DNA from: Spirosoma taeanense
GTDB lineage: Bacteria; Bacteroidota; Bacteroidia; Cytophagales; Spirosomataceae
Direction of reading: 5' to 3'
Length of the DNA stretch: 64,000 nt
NCBI RefSeq assembly: GCF_013127955.1
Contig: NZ_CP053435.1
Coordinates: 3,633,001-3,697,000 of the forward strand
The stretch's first letter is position 1. Every line of letters begins with the position of its first letter. Below, piece after piece: positions 21,024 to 29,662 of this stretch. The notes beneath the pieces are model-generated. The model saw only the letters and a program-made list of their open reading frames with translations. It ran no database searches and was not told the DNA's origin. The translations under genes and the position numbers were made by a program.

Positions 21024-21617
21024 TTACTTACTGCCCGAAGCAGGCATCAGCACCGTATCGACCGAATGAATGACTCCGTTGTTAGCTTCAATGTCGGGCT
21101 GGTTGATTGTCGCCGTATTCCCGGCTCCATCGGTAATTGTGATGGTATCGCCCTGCCGGCCAACGGTCAGCGTACCACCCGTTACGGTCTTGAGCTTCTG
21201 CCCATCCTGGAGCTTGTCCACCGTTAGTTTACCCCGTACTACGTGGTAAGCCAGCAGTTTAACCAACCGGTTCTTGGCTGCGGGTTTAAACAAATCGCTG
21301 ACCGTACCATCCGGGAGCTTGTCGAATGCTTCATTCGTTGGCGCAAATACCGTGTATGGCCCTTTGCCAGCCGCCTGTTCGGTTAGTCCCGACACCCGTA
21401 ATGCCCGGAACAGGGTGGTGTGACTGGCGGACTTAGCCGCGCTGATTGCCAGGTCTTTGCCCGTTGATCCGCCCAGTTTCATTGTGCCGTCGGGCATGTT
21501 TGCGGTGCTGGTGGTGACGGGCTGAGCTACCGCATTCTGGTCCTGCGCCTGCACAGCGGCCTGGGTACCGATCAGGAGAGCGAACGCAGCCGCCCAGCCG
21601 AAATACGACTTCTTCAT
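21024..21617 (-). CDS. Fasciclin (FAS1) domain secreted protein
   Basis: The 197-residue product has a signal peptide ending at VQAQ and one FAS1 domain (about 62-195) with the hallmark segments TVFAPTNEAFDKLP, YHVVRGKLT and NGVIHSVDTVLMP. Single-FAS1 proteins of this size are common in Bacteroidota and are thought to mediate adhesion or matrix interactions. The ATG at 21617 is used since the signal peptide begins there; the upstream extension has no signal character. Confidence 0.9.
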   Translation of the reverse strand: MKKSYFGWAAAFALLIGTQAAVQAQDQNAVAQPVTTSTANMPDGTMKLGGSTGKDLAISAAKSASHTTLFRALRVSGLTEQAAGKGPYTVFAPTNEAFDKLPDGTVSDLFKPAAKNRLVKLLAYHVVRGKLTVDKLQDGQKLKTVTGGTLTVGRQGDTITITDGAGNTATINQPDIEANNGVIHSVDTVLMPASGSK

Positions 21618-21859
21618 TGGATTAGGTAAGTTGGTAAATAACAGCAGCCCGTCGCCAAGCAGACAGACACCAACGCCACACACGTCGGTAGACAGCCAAC
21701 GGTAAAGGAAACGGATTTATTTCGTAAGCGGTATCTACCGGTTGACAAACTGAGTGAAAGGACTTACCTGCCTGGCCTCTACAATAATTTTCGAATACCA
21801 GAAGCCAACTTTCTGGTTTCATTTGTTCTGGTAAAAACAAACGAGTAAAGCCAACAACC

Positions 21860-22327
21860 ATGCAGATTACCAAACATAAAGTAGCCGCAATCCATTACAC
21901 ACTGCGCGACGATGCGGGCAACGTTCTCGACTCGAGCGAAGGGCGCGATCCGTTGTACTACTTACACGGTGAAGGAAACCTCATTCCCGGAATGGAAGAA
22001 GGTCTGGAAGGAAAAGCAAAAGGCGATAAAGCCAACATAGACGTATCGCCCGAGAAAGGGTATGGTCGTCGGAATCCGCAGCTTGTTGAAGAAGTTCCGA
22101 AACGGGCGTTTGGTGGTCAGCCGATTGAAGTAGGCATGCAGTTTGAAACGAATGAAGGGGATCTGATTACGGTCACGCAGGTTGGGCAGGATACCGTAAC
22201 GGTGGACGCCAATCACCCCCTGGCCGATCAGAATCTGCACTTTGATGTTGAGGTTATGGAGGTCCGCGATGCAACCCCCGATGAACTGGCTCACGGGCAC
22301 GTTCATGGCCCGGGTGGTCATCATTAA
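21860..22327 (+). CDS. slyD: FKBP-type peptidyl-prolyl isomerase, SlyD-like
   Basis: The 155-residue protein has the SlyD arrangement: an FKBP domain split by an insert-in-flap chaperone domain (about 70-120), with VLDSSEGRDPLYYLHGEGNL near the N terminus and VSPEKGYGRRNP. The tail is His-rich (HGHVHGPGGHH), shorter than in E. coli but suited to metal binding. It speeds proline isomerisation and helps folding in the cytoplasm. It is divergent from the fasciclin gene and followed by a strong hairpin. Confidence 0.92.
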   Translation: MQITKHKVAAIHYTLRDDAGNVLDSSEGRDPLYYLHGEGNLIPGMEEGLEGKAKGDKANIDVSPEKGYGRRNPQLVEEVPKRAFGGQPIEVGMQFETNEGDLITVTQVGQDTVTVDANHPLADQNLHFDVEVMEVRDATPDELAHGHVHGPGGHH

Positions 22328-22334
22328 GGCTTTG

Positions 22335-22373
22335 GCGACTGGGTTACCAGTGAGGTACTGATAACCCAGTCGC
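22335..22373. terminator. Terminator after slyD
   Basis: A 12-bp perfect outer stem (22335-22346 with 22362-22373) plus an inner 4-bp stem. Its right end directly abuts the stop codon of the small minus-strand gene at 22374, so one hairpin can serve both converging genes. Confidence 0.8.
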
Positions 22374-22499
22374 TTATTTAGAGAAAACTCCTTTTGCGAT
22401 CAGAAAAGGAATCAGCAGCCAAAGCAGGCCTTTTATCAGAAAAAATAAAAAGCCCAGCCAGCCGACGCGCTTAAGCCATACTTTGAACCGCTCATTCAT
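22374..22499 (-). CDS. 41-residue membrane protein
   Basis: This short ORF begins MNERFKVWLKRVGW and continues with a hydrophobic segment (LGFLFFLIKGLLWLLIPFLIA), ending AKGVFSK. Basic residues before the helix suggest an inside N terminus. I recognise the KRVGxLGFxFFLIKGLxWL pattern as a small family seen in Cytophagales and related orders. Support comes from a perfect TAnnTTTG box 15 bases upstream and a terminator directly after the stop. Function unknown. Confidence 0.75.
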   Translation of the reverse strand: MNERFKVWLKRVGWLGFLFFLIKGLLWLLIPFLIAKGVFSK

Positions 22500-22513
22500 G
22501 GCCGTTTTTTAGG

Positions 22514-22521
22514 CAAATATA
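22514..22521 (-). promoter_or_regulatory. Candidate -7 box (TATATTTG)
   Basis: On the minus strand TATATTTG matches TAnnTTTG exactly and lies 15 bases upstream of the ATG of the 41-residue membrane protein. No clear -33 element. Confidence 0.55.
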
Positions 22522-22623
22522 ATCATGAATGATGCGTACGCTCAGAAAAACCTAGCGTTCACAAAAGTCCTGTCTCCCAGCCCTGTCGAACGCATAGCTT
22601 TGATTAACTAAACCTTACTAACC

Positions 22624-24261
22624 ATGCGTTCAACGAAAACCCCTCTACTGGGATTGCTGCGGCAAGCCTACCGCTTAGCCGTTGCCAGTCGTCTGCCGGA
22701 TTCGCCCCCGACTGATGAGCTGCTTGATCAATGGGCAGAATCCAGAAAGCCGAAGCCGCAGAACCGACGCGAATTTCTCCGGGCATCGGGCCAGCTGGCC
22801 CTGCTGGCGGGTGGCGTTCATCTGCTGAATGCCTGCCAGTCCGATTTAGACCTGGTTCCGGCGAAACCCGGTTCCCGTAACCGTGGCGCCCGTTTTGTTA
22901 ACCAGCCCTCTGTGGCAATCATTGGCGCGGGTATCGCGGGACTCAGCGCGGCCCACCATCTTTACGCGGCTGGTTTCACCAATTTTACGATCTATGAATC
23001 ATCCAGCCGAACCGGCGGACGTATCTTTTCGGCCTATGATATCATGGGCCCGGGTCTGGTTACGGAGTTAGGTGGTGAGTTCATCGACTCGACGCACGAA
23101 GACATGCTGTATCTGTGCAACGAATTTGGTTTACCCCTGCTCGATATGCAGTCGCCGTCAGAACTGGCGCTGAAGAAGTACGCCTTTTTATTCAACGGGC
23201 AGCCGCGAAGCATGGCCGAGGTAGTGGATGCGTTCCGGCATATAGCTCCGGCTATCGAAGCGAGTGCCAACGCCCTGCCCAACAACATCGACTACAATAC
23301 GACGGATAGCTTCACCCGGATGCTTGACCGGCTATCCATCAGCCAGTACCTAAGCAACATTGGCGCTACGGGCTGGCTCAAAGAGCTGCTCGAAGTAGTC
23401 TATGAAACCGAGTACGGCCGCTCCTGCGACGACCAGTCGGCGCTGAACTTCATTACCCTGATCTCGCCTGACACCAGCAATGGCGAACTGAATTTATTCG
23501 GCAGCAGCGACAAACGGTATAAGGTGGCAGGCGGCAACCAGCGGATTACGAACCGGATGACCGAAGAGTATCAGGAATATATGGAAACCGGTCGCGCGCT
23601 GCGGGCAATGAGCCTGCGCGGTTCGCAGTATGAACTGATCTTTGACGGCAGTAAGCCAATTCTAGCCGATTACGTTATTCTGACGATACCCTTCTCGGTG
23701 CTGAGTAACGTATCGCTGAACCTGAATCTGCCCGCCATTAAGAAAAAAGCGATTCAGCAGTTAGGTTACGGAACAAATGCTAAACTCGTGATGGGCTTTT
23801 CAGGGCGCAGCTGGCGGGATCAGGGTTATACGGGCTTCAGCTTCAGCGACAACGGCCTGCAGGCAGGCTGGGATAACAGCCAACTCCAGCCCGGACCGGC
23901 CGGCGGTTATACTGTCTTTGCCGGGGGCTCGACAGGCAACAACCTCGGCTCGGGTACGCCGGCCTACCTGGCCTCCCGGTACCTCCCCCGGCTGGACCAG
24001 CTCTTTCCGGGTGCGTCAGCTCAGTACAACGGTCGCGTCGAACGGATGCACTGGCCAAGCTACCGCCATTCGCTCGGCAGCTATTCGTGCTACCGCGTTG
24101 GGCAGTGGACAGGCATCGGCGGGGCTGAGTTTGAACCGGCAGGCCGGGTTTACTTCGCCGGGGAGCATTGCAGCCGCGACGCGCATGGCTACATGAATGG
24201 CGCGGCCGAAACGGGTCGCCGGGCTGCTCAGTTACTCTTACAGACTATACCGATTTATTAA
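22624..24261 (+). CDS. FAD-dependent amine oxidase with Tat-type signal
   Basis: The 545-residue protein carries a twin-Arg motif (NRREFLRASG, Arg48-49), a hydrophobic stretch and a lipobox-like LNAC (Cys71), so it is probably exported folded by Tat and possibly lipidated. The FAD dinucleotide-binding motif GAGIAG is at 101-106 and SRTGGRI follows. The C-terminal FAD signature is GRVYFAGEHCSRDAHGYMNGAAETG. Family members oxidise primary amines to aldehydes. A 47-residue N-terminal extension precedes the Tat motif. Substrate unknown. Confidence 0.9.
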   Translation: MRSTKTPLLGLLRQAYRLAVASRLPDSPPTDELLDQWAESRKPKPQNRREFLRASGQLALLAGGVHLLNACQSDLDLVPAKPGSRNRGARFVNQPSVAIIGAGIAGLSAAHHLYAAGFTNFTIYESSSRTGGRIFSAYDIMGPGLVTELGGEFIDSTHEDMLYLCNEFGLPLLDMQSPSELALKKYAFLFNGQPRSMAEVVDAFRHIAPAIEASANALPNNIDYNTTDSFTRMLDRLSISQYLSNIGATGWLKELLEVVYETEYGRSCDDQSALNFITLISPDTSNGELNLFGSSDKRYKVAGGNQRITNRMTEEYQEYMETGRALRAMSLRGSQYELIFDGSKPILADYVILTIPFSVLSNVSLNLNLPAIKKKAIQQLGYGTNAKLVMGFSGRSWRDQGYTGFSFSDNGLQAGWDNSQLQPGPAGGYTVFAGGSTGNNLGSGTPAYLASRYLPRLDQLFPGASAQYNGRVERMHWPSYRHSLGSYSCYRVGQWTGIGGAEFEPAGRVYFAGEHCSRDAHGYMNGAAETGRRAAQLLLQTIPIY

Positions 24262-24276
24262 CCAAATCGGCAGCTA

Positions 24277-25539
24277 TCAGACGCGGCTCAGCTTTTGATC
24301 AAGCAGTTGCTGTTCAGCCAATGACGGAGTTAGCTGACGGGCCTGCTGATAGGCCTGCCGGGCGGGTATAGGCTGGCCGCTTCGTTCGTATAAATCGCCC
24401 AGGATGGCGTGGTAGTACTGGTTGCTTTCTAACCCCTGTACGTTACTGATGTCGCGAAGGCCCGCCATCGGGCCTTCGACATAGCTTACCGCTACAACCC
24501 GGTGCAGAGCAACAACGGGCGACGGTTTCTGAGCAACCAATAAATCATAACAGCTCAGAATAGCGGACCAGTTGGTGGTCTCATAGGTCGGGGCCACGCA
24601 GTGCAGCATGGCAATTCCGGCTTCCAGATGATACTCGCTCAGAACGTCGCCTTCTGCCGACCGATTCAGACACATTCGTCCTTTCTGAATCAATTCCTGA
24701 TTCCAGCGACTACGGTCCTGATCGGCCAGGAGCACAATGGCTCCGGTTTCGTCGGTGCGGGCGTCAAACCGCGCCACCTGAAAGCACATCAGCGCCAGTA
24801 AGGCATAAACGGCCGGGGTTTGCGTGACCGGTGTTTCGGAGAGCAGCAGGCCAAGCCGCATTGCTTCTTCGCATAAATCCCGGCGAATGAGCTGATTGGG
24901 GTGGGTCGAATTGTATCCTTCGTTGAACAGCAGGTAAATACTTTTCAGCACTGACTTCAGGCGAAGGGGCAGTTCCTGGCCGGTGGGTACTTCAAGCCGG
25001 ATGGCATCCTGCCGGATTTTCTCTTTAGCGCGATAAAGCCGCTTGGTAATCGTTTCGTCGTTGGTCAGGAAGGCACCGGCAATCTCGTGCACACTCAGAC
25101 CACCTAGAATTTTCAGACACATCGCCACCTGCGACTCGGGCGAGATGGCCGGATGACACAGAGCAAACAGCATCCGCAACTGGCTGTCGGTAATCTCATC
25201 GTCAAGAAAAAACTGGGACACCATGTCTTCGGATGCTTCCTGTTGTTGATAGCCAATTCCCTGGCTGATTTGCCGAAATACGTTTTCACGACGCACTACG
25301 TCCAGCGCCTTATTACGTGCTACCCGGTATAGCCAGGCCCGGGGGTCATCGGGAACGCCCTGAAACGGCCAGCTATATAAGGCCTGCAGCATCGTATCCT
25401 GCACGATATCCTCGGCCAGATTGAGCCGTTCAAAACCAAACAGCCGGGTAAGAGTCGACGCCATACGCCCGGCTTCGTGTCGAAACAGGTGCGTTACCAG
25501 TTGATTGGCTTCCTTCACAGAGGACGTAACATCGGGCAT
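24277..25539 (-). CDS. ECF sigma factor with C-terminal extension (DUF6596/TPR type)
   Basis: The 420-residue protein has sigma-2 (LNLAEDIVQDTMLQAL, then PRAWLYRVARNKALDVVRR) and sigma-4 (ALCHPAISPESQVAMCLKILGGLSVHEIAGAF) regions, followed by about 230 extra residues that include a TPR-like C terminus. This length and the adjacent DGPF/YCII gene fit the ECF42 group, where the C-terminal extension rather than a membrane anti-sigma factor is thought to control activity. The ATG at 25539 is chosen; the longer frame would start inside the intercistronic palindrome region. Targets are unknown. Confidence 0.88.
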   Translation of the reverse strand: MPDVTSSVKEANQLVTHLFRHEAGRMASTLTRLFGFERLNLAEDIVQDTMLQALYSWPFQGVPDDPRAWLYRVARNKALDVVRRENVFRQISQGIGYQQQEASEDMVSQFFLDDEITDSQLRMLFALCHPAISPESQVAMCLKILGGLSVHEIAGAFLTNDETITKRLYRAKEKIRQDAIRLEVPTGQELPLRLKSVLKSIYLLFNEGYNSTHPNQLIRRDLCEEAMRLGLLLSETPVTQTPAVYALLALMCFQVARFDARTDETGAIVLLADQDRSRWNQELIQKGRMCLNRSAEGDVLSEYHLEAGIAMLHCVAPTYETTNWSAILSCYDLLVAQKPSPVVALHRVVAVSYVEGPMAGLRDISNVQGLESNQYYHAILGDLYERSGQPIPARQAYQQARQLTPSLAEQQLLDQKLSRV

Positions 25540-25552
25540 AAGGTAGGGATAT

Positions 25553-25582
25553 CCCCCAACGCCGACCGGTCGGCGTTGGGGG
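25553..25582. repeat. 30-bp perfect palindrome between YCII and sigma-factor genes
   Basis: Every base of 25553-25582 pairs with its mirror (arms CCCCCAACGCCGACC and its complement). It occupies most of the gap between the two co-directional genes and ends 13 bases before the sigma-factor ATG. It has no U-tract, so it is more likely an intercistronic RNA hairpin or an operator than a terminator. Confidence 0.85.
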
Positions 25583-25589
25583 CAGTAGC

Positions 25590-25943
25590 TCATTCAAAAT
25601 TAACAATCTGCCGGACTTCTACCGTACCGTTCGAGTCAAACATCGGACAACCCTGCGCCAGCGCAACGGCGTCGTCCAGATCAGCCGCCTGGAGCAACAT
25701 ATACCCGCCAACAATTTCCTTGCCTTCGGTATACGGCCCGTCGGTCACGAGCTCTCCGCCCTGCGTCATGATTTTTCCGCTCGGCATCAGCGCTTCCGTA
25801 CCAAGCATTTTACCCTGAGCTGCAATCCCGCCAATCCATTGATTCCACTTCTGAATTTCGGCCTGAATGGCTTCGGGCGACTGTTGCATGAACGCGGTTT
25901 CCTGCGAATAGGGCGAGTGAAAAATGAACATGAACTTTTCCAT
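25590..25943 (-). CDS. YCII-related (DGPF domain) protein
   Basis: The 117-residue alpha-beta barrel protein shows the family signature LVTDGPYTEGKEIVGGYMLLQA and DDAVALAQGCP, and ends in a VEVRQI strand. DGPF proteins are standard neighbours of ECF42-type sigma factors and are thought to be part of their output or feedback, but their biochemical activity is not known. The gene is directly upstream of the sigma gene on the same strand, with a 30-bp palindrome between them. Confidence 0.9.
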   Translation of the reverse strand: MEKFMFIFHSPYSQETAFMQQSPEAIQAEIQKWNQWIGGIAAQGKMLGTEALMPSGKIMTQGGELVTDGPYTEGKEIVGGYMLLQAADLDDAVALAQGCPMFDSNGTVEVRQIVNFE

Positions 25944-26119
25944 AGAACCTGATTTTACTTATCTGAATTTGATTTTCGCCTTAAAGACGAACGAGCCTAG
26001 CAAAACCGGACAGCCTTCCTGAAACATTTCAATTATTTTTTGAGAACAGACCGTCTTCCCTCATTAACAAACTGGCCGGAAGAACTGGACGTCGGGCAAG
26101 CGTACGCAGGAAATCTTCG

Positions 26120-26127
26120 TATTTTTG
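26120..26127 (+). promoter_or_regulatory. Candidate -7 box for the Sua5 gene
   Basis: TATTTTTG fits TAnnTTTG. It ends 4 bases before the ATG at 26132, so a transcript starting at the usual distance would be leaderless or nearly so. Confidence 0.5.
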
Positions 26128-26131
26128 GGGC

Positions 26132-27082
26132 ATGACGCAGATCGGCACGGACCTTCGTGCAGCAAAAGACTTCCTGGAAGCGGGGAATGTAGTGGGAATT
26201 CCAACCGAAACCGTATATGGCCTGGCCGGAAACGCGCTCAACCCCGACGCCATTCTGACCATTTTTCGGGTGAAGAACCGCCCGGCATTCGACCCGCTGA
26301 TTGTTCATACCGACTCACTGGAGAAAGCAGAACAGTTCGTTAAAGGCATTCCGGAACCCGCCCGGCGGCTGGCCGAAACGTTCTGGCCCGGTCCGCTGAC
26401 GCTGCTGCTGAACAAGCAGGATCTGATCCCGGACCTCGTTACGTCGGGTCTCGCTACGGTGGGCGTTCGGATTCCGAAACACCCGCTGACGCTCCAGTTG
26501 CTCCGTTCGCTCGAGTTTCCGCTGGCCGCGCCGAGCGCTAACCCCTTCGGCTACATCAGCCCAACCACCGCGCAGCACGTTGCCGACCAGCTGGGCGATC
26601 AGGTGCCGTACATTCTGGACGGCGGGCCGGCCGATGTTGGCCTGGAATCAACGATTATTGGCTTCGACAACGAACGACCAACGGTGTACCGGCTGGGTGG
26701 CATGGCCCTGGAGCAGATCGAAGCCATCGTTGGGCCGGTCGACGTACAGCATCACTCAACCTCGAACCCCAAAGCACCGGGGATGCTCAGCAGTCATTAC
26801 GCCCCAAGAAAACCGCTGCGGTTACTGGCCCCCGGTGAAAGCCCCGCGCCCAGCCAACGGGCCGGAGCGCTGGTGTTTCGGGAGCCATTCGGCGGAATTG
26901 ACCCGCAATATCAGCGCGTTCTCTCCCCTACCGGCGACCTGATCGAAGCCGCTAAAAACCTGTTTGCTTACCTGCGGGCGCTGGACAACCTTGACCTCGA
27001 CGTAATCTATGCTGAGCCACTGCCAAATCAGGGACTCGGCTGGGCCATGAATGATCGGCTGCGCCGGGCGAGTGTACAGTAA
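26132..27082 (+). CDS. L-threonylcarbamoyladenylate synthase, Sua5 type
   Basis: The 316-residue enzyme makes threonylcarbamoyl-AMP from threonine, bicarbonate and ATP for the t6A37 modification of tRNAs reading ANN codons. The YrdC domain (about 1-200) has GIPTETVYGLAGNA, KNRPAFDPL, PAPSANPFGYISPT-type segments and LDGGPADVGLESTI. A linker with PGMLSSHYAPRKPL leads to the C-terminal Sua5 Rossmann-like domain. The length separates it from short TsaC. The possible -7 box 4 bases upstream suggests leaderless translation. Confidence 0.94.
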   Translation: MTQIGTDLRAAKDFLEAGNVVGIPTETVYGLAGNALNPDAILTIFRVKNRPAFDPLIVHTDSLEKAEQFVKGIPEPARRLAETFWPGPLTLLLNKQDLIPDLVTSGLATVGVRIPKHPLTLQLLRSLEFPLAAPSANPFGYISPTTAQHVADQLGDQVPYILDGGPADVGLESTIIGFDNERPTVYRLGGMALEQIEAIVGPVDVQHHSTSNPKAPGMLSSHYAPRKPLRLLAPGESPAPSQRAGALVFREPFGGIDPQYQRVLSPTGDLIEAAKNLFAYLRALDNLDLDVIYAEPLPNQGLGWAMNDRLRRASVQ

Positions 27083-27085
27083 GCA

Positions 27086-28003
27086 TCAGCTATTCAGGGC
27101 GTCGTTACGTCCCTGCAAGCCGCCCGTATGAACCGCTACTACCGTTGCGTCCTGGGGGAAATACCCCTGTCGGGCGAGGTCATAAATACCGAACAGCATC
27201 TTGCCGGTATAGACCTGTTCCAGTAAAACGCCCGTTCTGCGTTCAAAATCCCGGATGAAGTCAAGCAGAGCCGGGCTTGTTCGGGCGTAACCGCCACCGT
27301 GGTAATCGGTGATCAGCGCCAGATTGGCCGGTTGACCTCCCGGAAAAGGCCACTCAAACGAACTCGATTTCAGCGCCAGAAAACCCAGCACCTGCGTTTG
27401 TGGCGAGGCCGACTGCGCCAGTCCGGCTACCGTTCCGCCCGTTCCGACGGGGCAGCAGACGTAATCGGGTGCAAAGCCCAGCTGCGCGGTCAGTTCGGGT
27501 AAAATCTCGGCGGTTCCGCGAATGGCCAGGGCATTCGTTCCGCCTTCGGGCAAAACGAAGCAGGGCCCAAATTGCCGCATTAATTCAGCAACATAATCCG
27601 GATGATCTTTACGCTGGTAGTCCGAACGGCTGACGAAATGGAGCTGCATGCCGCAGGCTTCGCAGAAGGCCAGGGTTGAGTTGCGGGGCAACTGGGCCAG
27701 TTCCTCTCCCCGCACCAGCCCGATGGCGCGAAAGCCAAAAGCCTGTCCGGCCGCAGCCGTTGCATAGAGGTGGTTGGAATAGGCTCCGCCAAACGTCAGT
27801 AACGTATTGATTCCCTGCCGCCGGGCTTCGAGCAGATTGTATTTAAGTTTACGCCATTTATTCCCCGACACGAGCGGATGCAGTTGGTCGTCGCGTTTCA
27901 GAAACAGCCGGATACCGACCGGTTCAGGAAAGGCATCATCCAGCCGCTGCAGGGGCGAATGGGCCGCAAACGTCCGCAGCCGTTCGTCAAAATCAGTCAT
28001 CAT
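27086..28003 (-). CDS. PLP-dependent enzyme, ACC deaminase / D-cysteine desulfhydrase family
   Basis: The 305-residue protein is a fold-type II PLP enzyme. The PLP-binding Lys lies in VSGNKWRKLKYNL, the phosphate cup is VGTGGTVAGLA, and FGGAYSNHLYATAAAG is the substrate-binding segment. Members deaminate 1-aminocyclopropane-1-carboxylate or desulfhydrate D-cysteine; many bacterial ones are actually D-cysteine desulfhydrases, and the sequence alone does not settle it. Translation may start at either of two adjacent ATGs (28003 or 28000). It is divergent from the pseudouridine synthase gene. Confidence 0.88.
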   Translation of the reverse strand: MMTDFDERLRTFAAHSPLQRLDDAFPEPVGIRLFLKRDDQLHPLVSGNKWRKLKYNLLEARRQGINTLLTFGGAYSNHLYATAAAGQAFGFRAIGLVRGEELAQLPRNSTLAFCEACGMQLHFVSRSDYQRKDHPDYVAELMRQFGPCFVLPEGGTNALAIRGTAEILPELTAQLGFAPDYVCCPVGTGGTVAGLAQSASPQTQVLGFLALKSSSFEWPFPGGQPANLALITDYHGGGYARTSPALLDFIRDFERRTGVLLEQVYTGKMLFGIYDLARQGYFPQDATVVAVHTGGLQGRNDALNS

Positions 28004-28041
28004 CCCGTAAATTCGCCAAACTTTTTGAAACCGTACCCAGT

Positions 28042-29067
28042 ATGACCGAAGCGGCCGAGGAATTTTCGGAAGACGAAGAATTATATGAACACCACCGGAT
28101 TGTGGTCGACAAAGGCCAGAGCCTGCTGCGCATCGACCGGTTCCTGATGGACCGGCTGCAGAACGCCACCCGAACCAAAATTCAGGCGGCCATTGATGTC
28201 GAATCCGTGCGGGTGAATGGTAAGATTACCAAGGCCAGCTATAAAATCAAGCCCTTAGATGTAATTACGGTATCGTTGCCGCACCCACCCCGCGACACCG
28301 ACATCAAGCCCGAAAATATTCCGCTTAACCTTGTTTTTGAAGACGACGAGTTGCTGGTGCTGAACAAACCGGCCGGTATGGTGGTCCACCCCGCCCACGG
28401 TAACTGGGACGGTACGCTTGTCAATGCCCTTGTGTATCATTTTCAGAACCTGCCTACCTCCCGAAATGGCGAAATCCGGCCGGGACTGGTGCACCGTATC
28501 GACAAAGACACGTCGGGGCTGATGGTTATTGCCAAGACCGAATATGCCATGACGCACCTGGCCCGGCAGTTTTTTGAACACACCATCGAGCGCACCTATA
28601 ACGCGCTTGTCTGGGGTCAGCCCGACCCGCCCGACGGCACCGTTACGGGCTACATCGGACGCAGCCTCAAAGACCGGAAAGTACAGGTGATTTACGACGA
28701 CGAGACAAAAGGAAAGTGGTCTGTTACCCACTACAAAACCCTGGCCTCCCTGCGTTACGTGTCTCTCATCCAGTGCAATCTGGAAACTGGCCGGACGCAC
28801 CAGATTCGGGCGCACATGAAGCACATCGGCCACCCGCTGTTCAACGACGCCATGTACGGGGGCGACCGGATACTGCGGGGCAGTCCCGTGGGAAGTTATA
28901 AGGCCTTTGTTGAGAACGCCTTCAAACGACTGCCCCGGCAGGCACTGCACGCGAAATCCTTAGGCTTCACGCACCCCCGTACCCACGAGTGGCTGCAGTT
29001 CGACTCTGAACTGCCCGAAGATTTCCGGACGGTTCTCACCAAATGGGAGAATTACCTGACGGATTGA
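28042..29067 (+). CDS. RluA/RluD-family pseudouridine synthase
   Basis: The 341-residue enzyme has an N-terminal S4 RNA-binding domain (about 27-85) and the catalytic RluA domain with Asp154 in GLVHRIDKDTSG, GRTHQIRAHMKHIGHPL and a C-terminal FTHPRTHEWLQF segment. The S4 plus RluA arrangement and length resemble RluD, which modifies helix 69 of 23S rRNA, but the exact target is inferred. Its stop is 2 bp from the converging lipoprotein gene. Confidence 0.92.
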   Translation: MTEAAEEFSEDEELYEHHRIVVDKGQSLLRIDRFLMDRLQNATRTKIQAAIDVESVRVNGKITKASYKIKPLDVITVSLPHPPRDTDIKPENIPLNLVFEDDELLVLNKPAGMVVHPAHGNWDGTLVNALVYHFQNLPTSRNGEIRPGLVHRIDKDTSGLMVIAKTEYAMTHLARQFFEHTIERTYNALVWGQPDPPDGTVTGYIGRSLKDRKVQVIYDDETKGKWSVTHYKTLASLRYVSLIQCNLETGRTHQIRAHMKHIGHPLFNDAMYGGDRILRGSPVGSYKAFVENAFKRLPRQALHAKSLGFTHPRTHEWLQFDSELPEDFRTVLTKWENYLTD

Positions 29068-29069
29068 GT

Positions 29070-29501
29070 CTATCGTTTTGTGCCGGCCAGCTGCACCGAC
29101 CGCGTATAGCTCTGTGTACCGGCGGTGGCCGTGTAGATCAGCGTTAATTTGGTGTTGTTAAAATCGCCATCGCCCAGGACCGTAACGCGGCCATTGTATC
29201 GCCCCGTTGCATACAGGTACGTATCCTGCCGACGGATGACCAGCTTCCGGTTTACCAGCTCAGCGTTCATTTGCAGACTCGACGAATCGGGGAAGGTAAT
29301 TTTAACGTTGTTCGCGTCCAGCTTGCTGATATTCACGATGGGAAGCTCCTTAAAGGAACGGGCCGACTGTACTCCCGTTTCGGTCACCGAGGCCTGGCAA
29401 TCCCACGTGCCGACATACCGATCAGCCGGGTCGGGCGTTGCGGGCCGACACATGGCCATGGTTAGCGAAATACCCAAGAGGAAGAAATGTTGTGGTTTCA
29501 T
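29070..29501 (-). CDS. Hypothetical lipoprotein, 143 aa
   Basis: The product has a signal peptide with a lipobox-like TMAMC (Cys18) and a small beta-rich domain: DRYVGTWDCQASVTET, a middle of alternating strands, and TKLTLIYTATAGTQ. The WxG-like start followed by strand pairs resembles lipocalin-like small Bacteroidota lipoproteins, but I do not recognise a named family. The ATG at 29501 is used because the signal peptide starts there. It runs towards the pseudouridine synthase gene. Confidence 0.7.
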   Translation of the reverse strand: MKPQHFFLLGISLTMAMCRPATPDPADRYVGTWDCQASVTETGVQSARSFKELPIVNISKLDANNVKITFPDSSSLQMNAELVNRKLVIRRQDTYLYATGRYNGRVTVLGDGDFNNTKLTLIYTATAGTQSYTRSVQLAGTKR

Positions 29502-29635
29502 ATTTGGACAAGCGTTTATTGTACCGATTAGCAAATTACGGAATTCGTTCGGCGCAATGAACAGCGCTCTTCGCCTGCGGACCTAAAATTTCGTAAAAGG
29601 TCAGGCTTCTGCGAGCCGTTTGCCTCTATTTTTAG

Positions 29636-29643
29636 TACTTTCG
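29636..29643 (+). promoter_or_regulatory. Candidate -7 box for the GNAT gene
   Basis: TACTTTCG differs from TAnnTTTG at one base and lies 19 bases before the ATG. Confidence 0.4.
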
Positions 29644-29662
29644 TCCCCCCAAACATTCCCTC

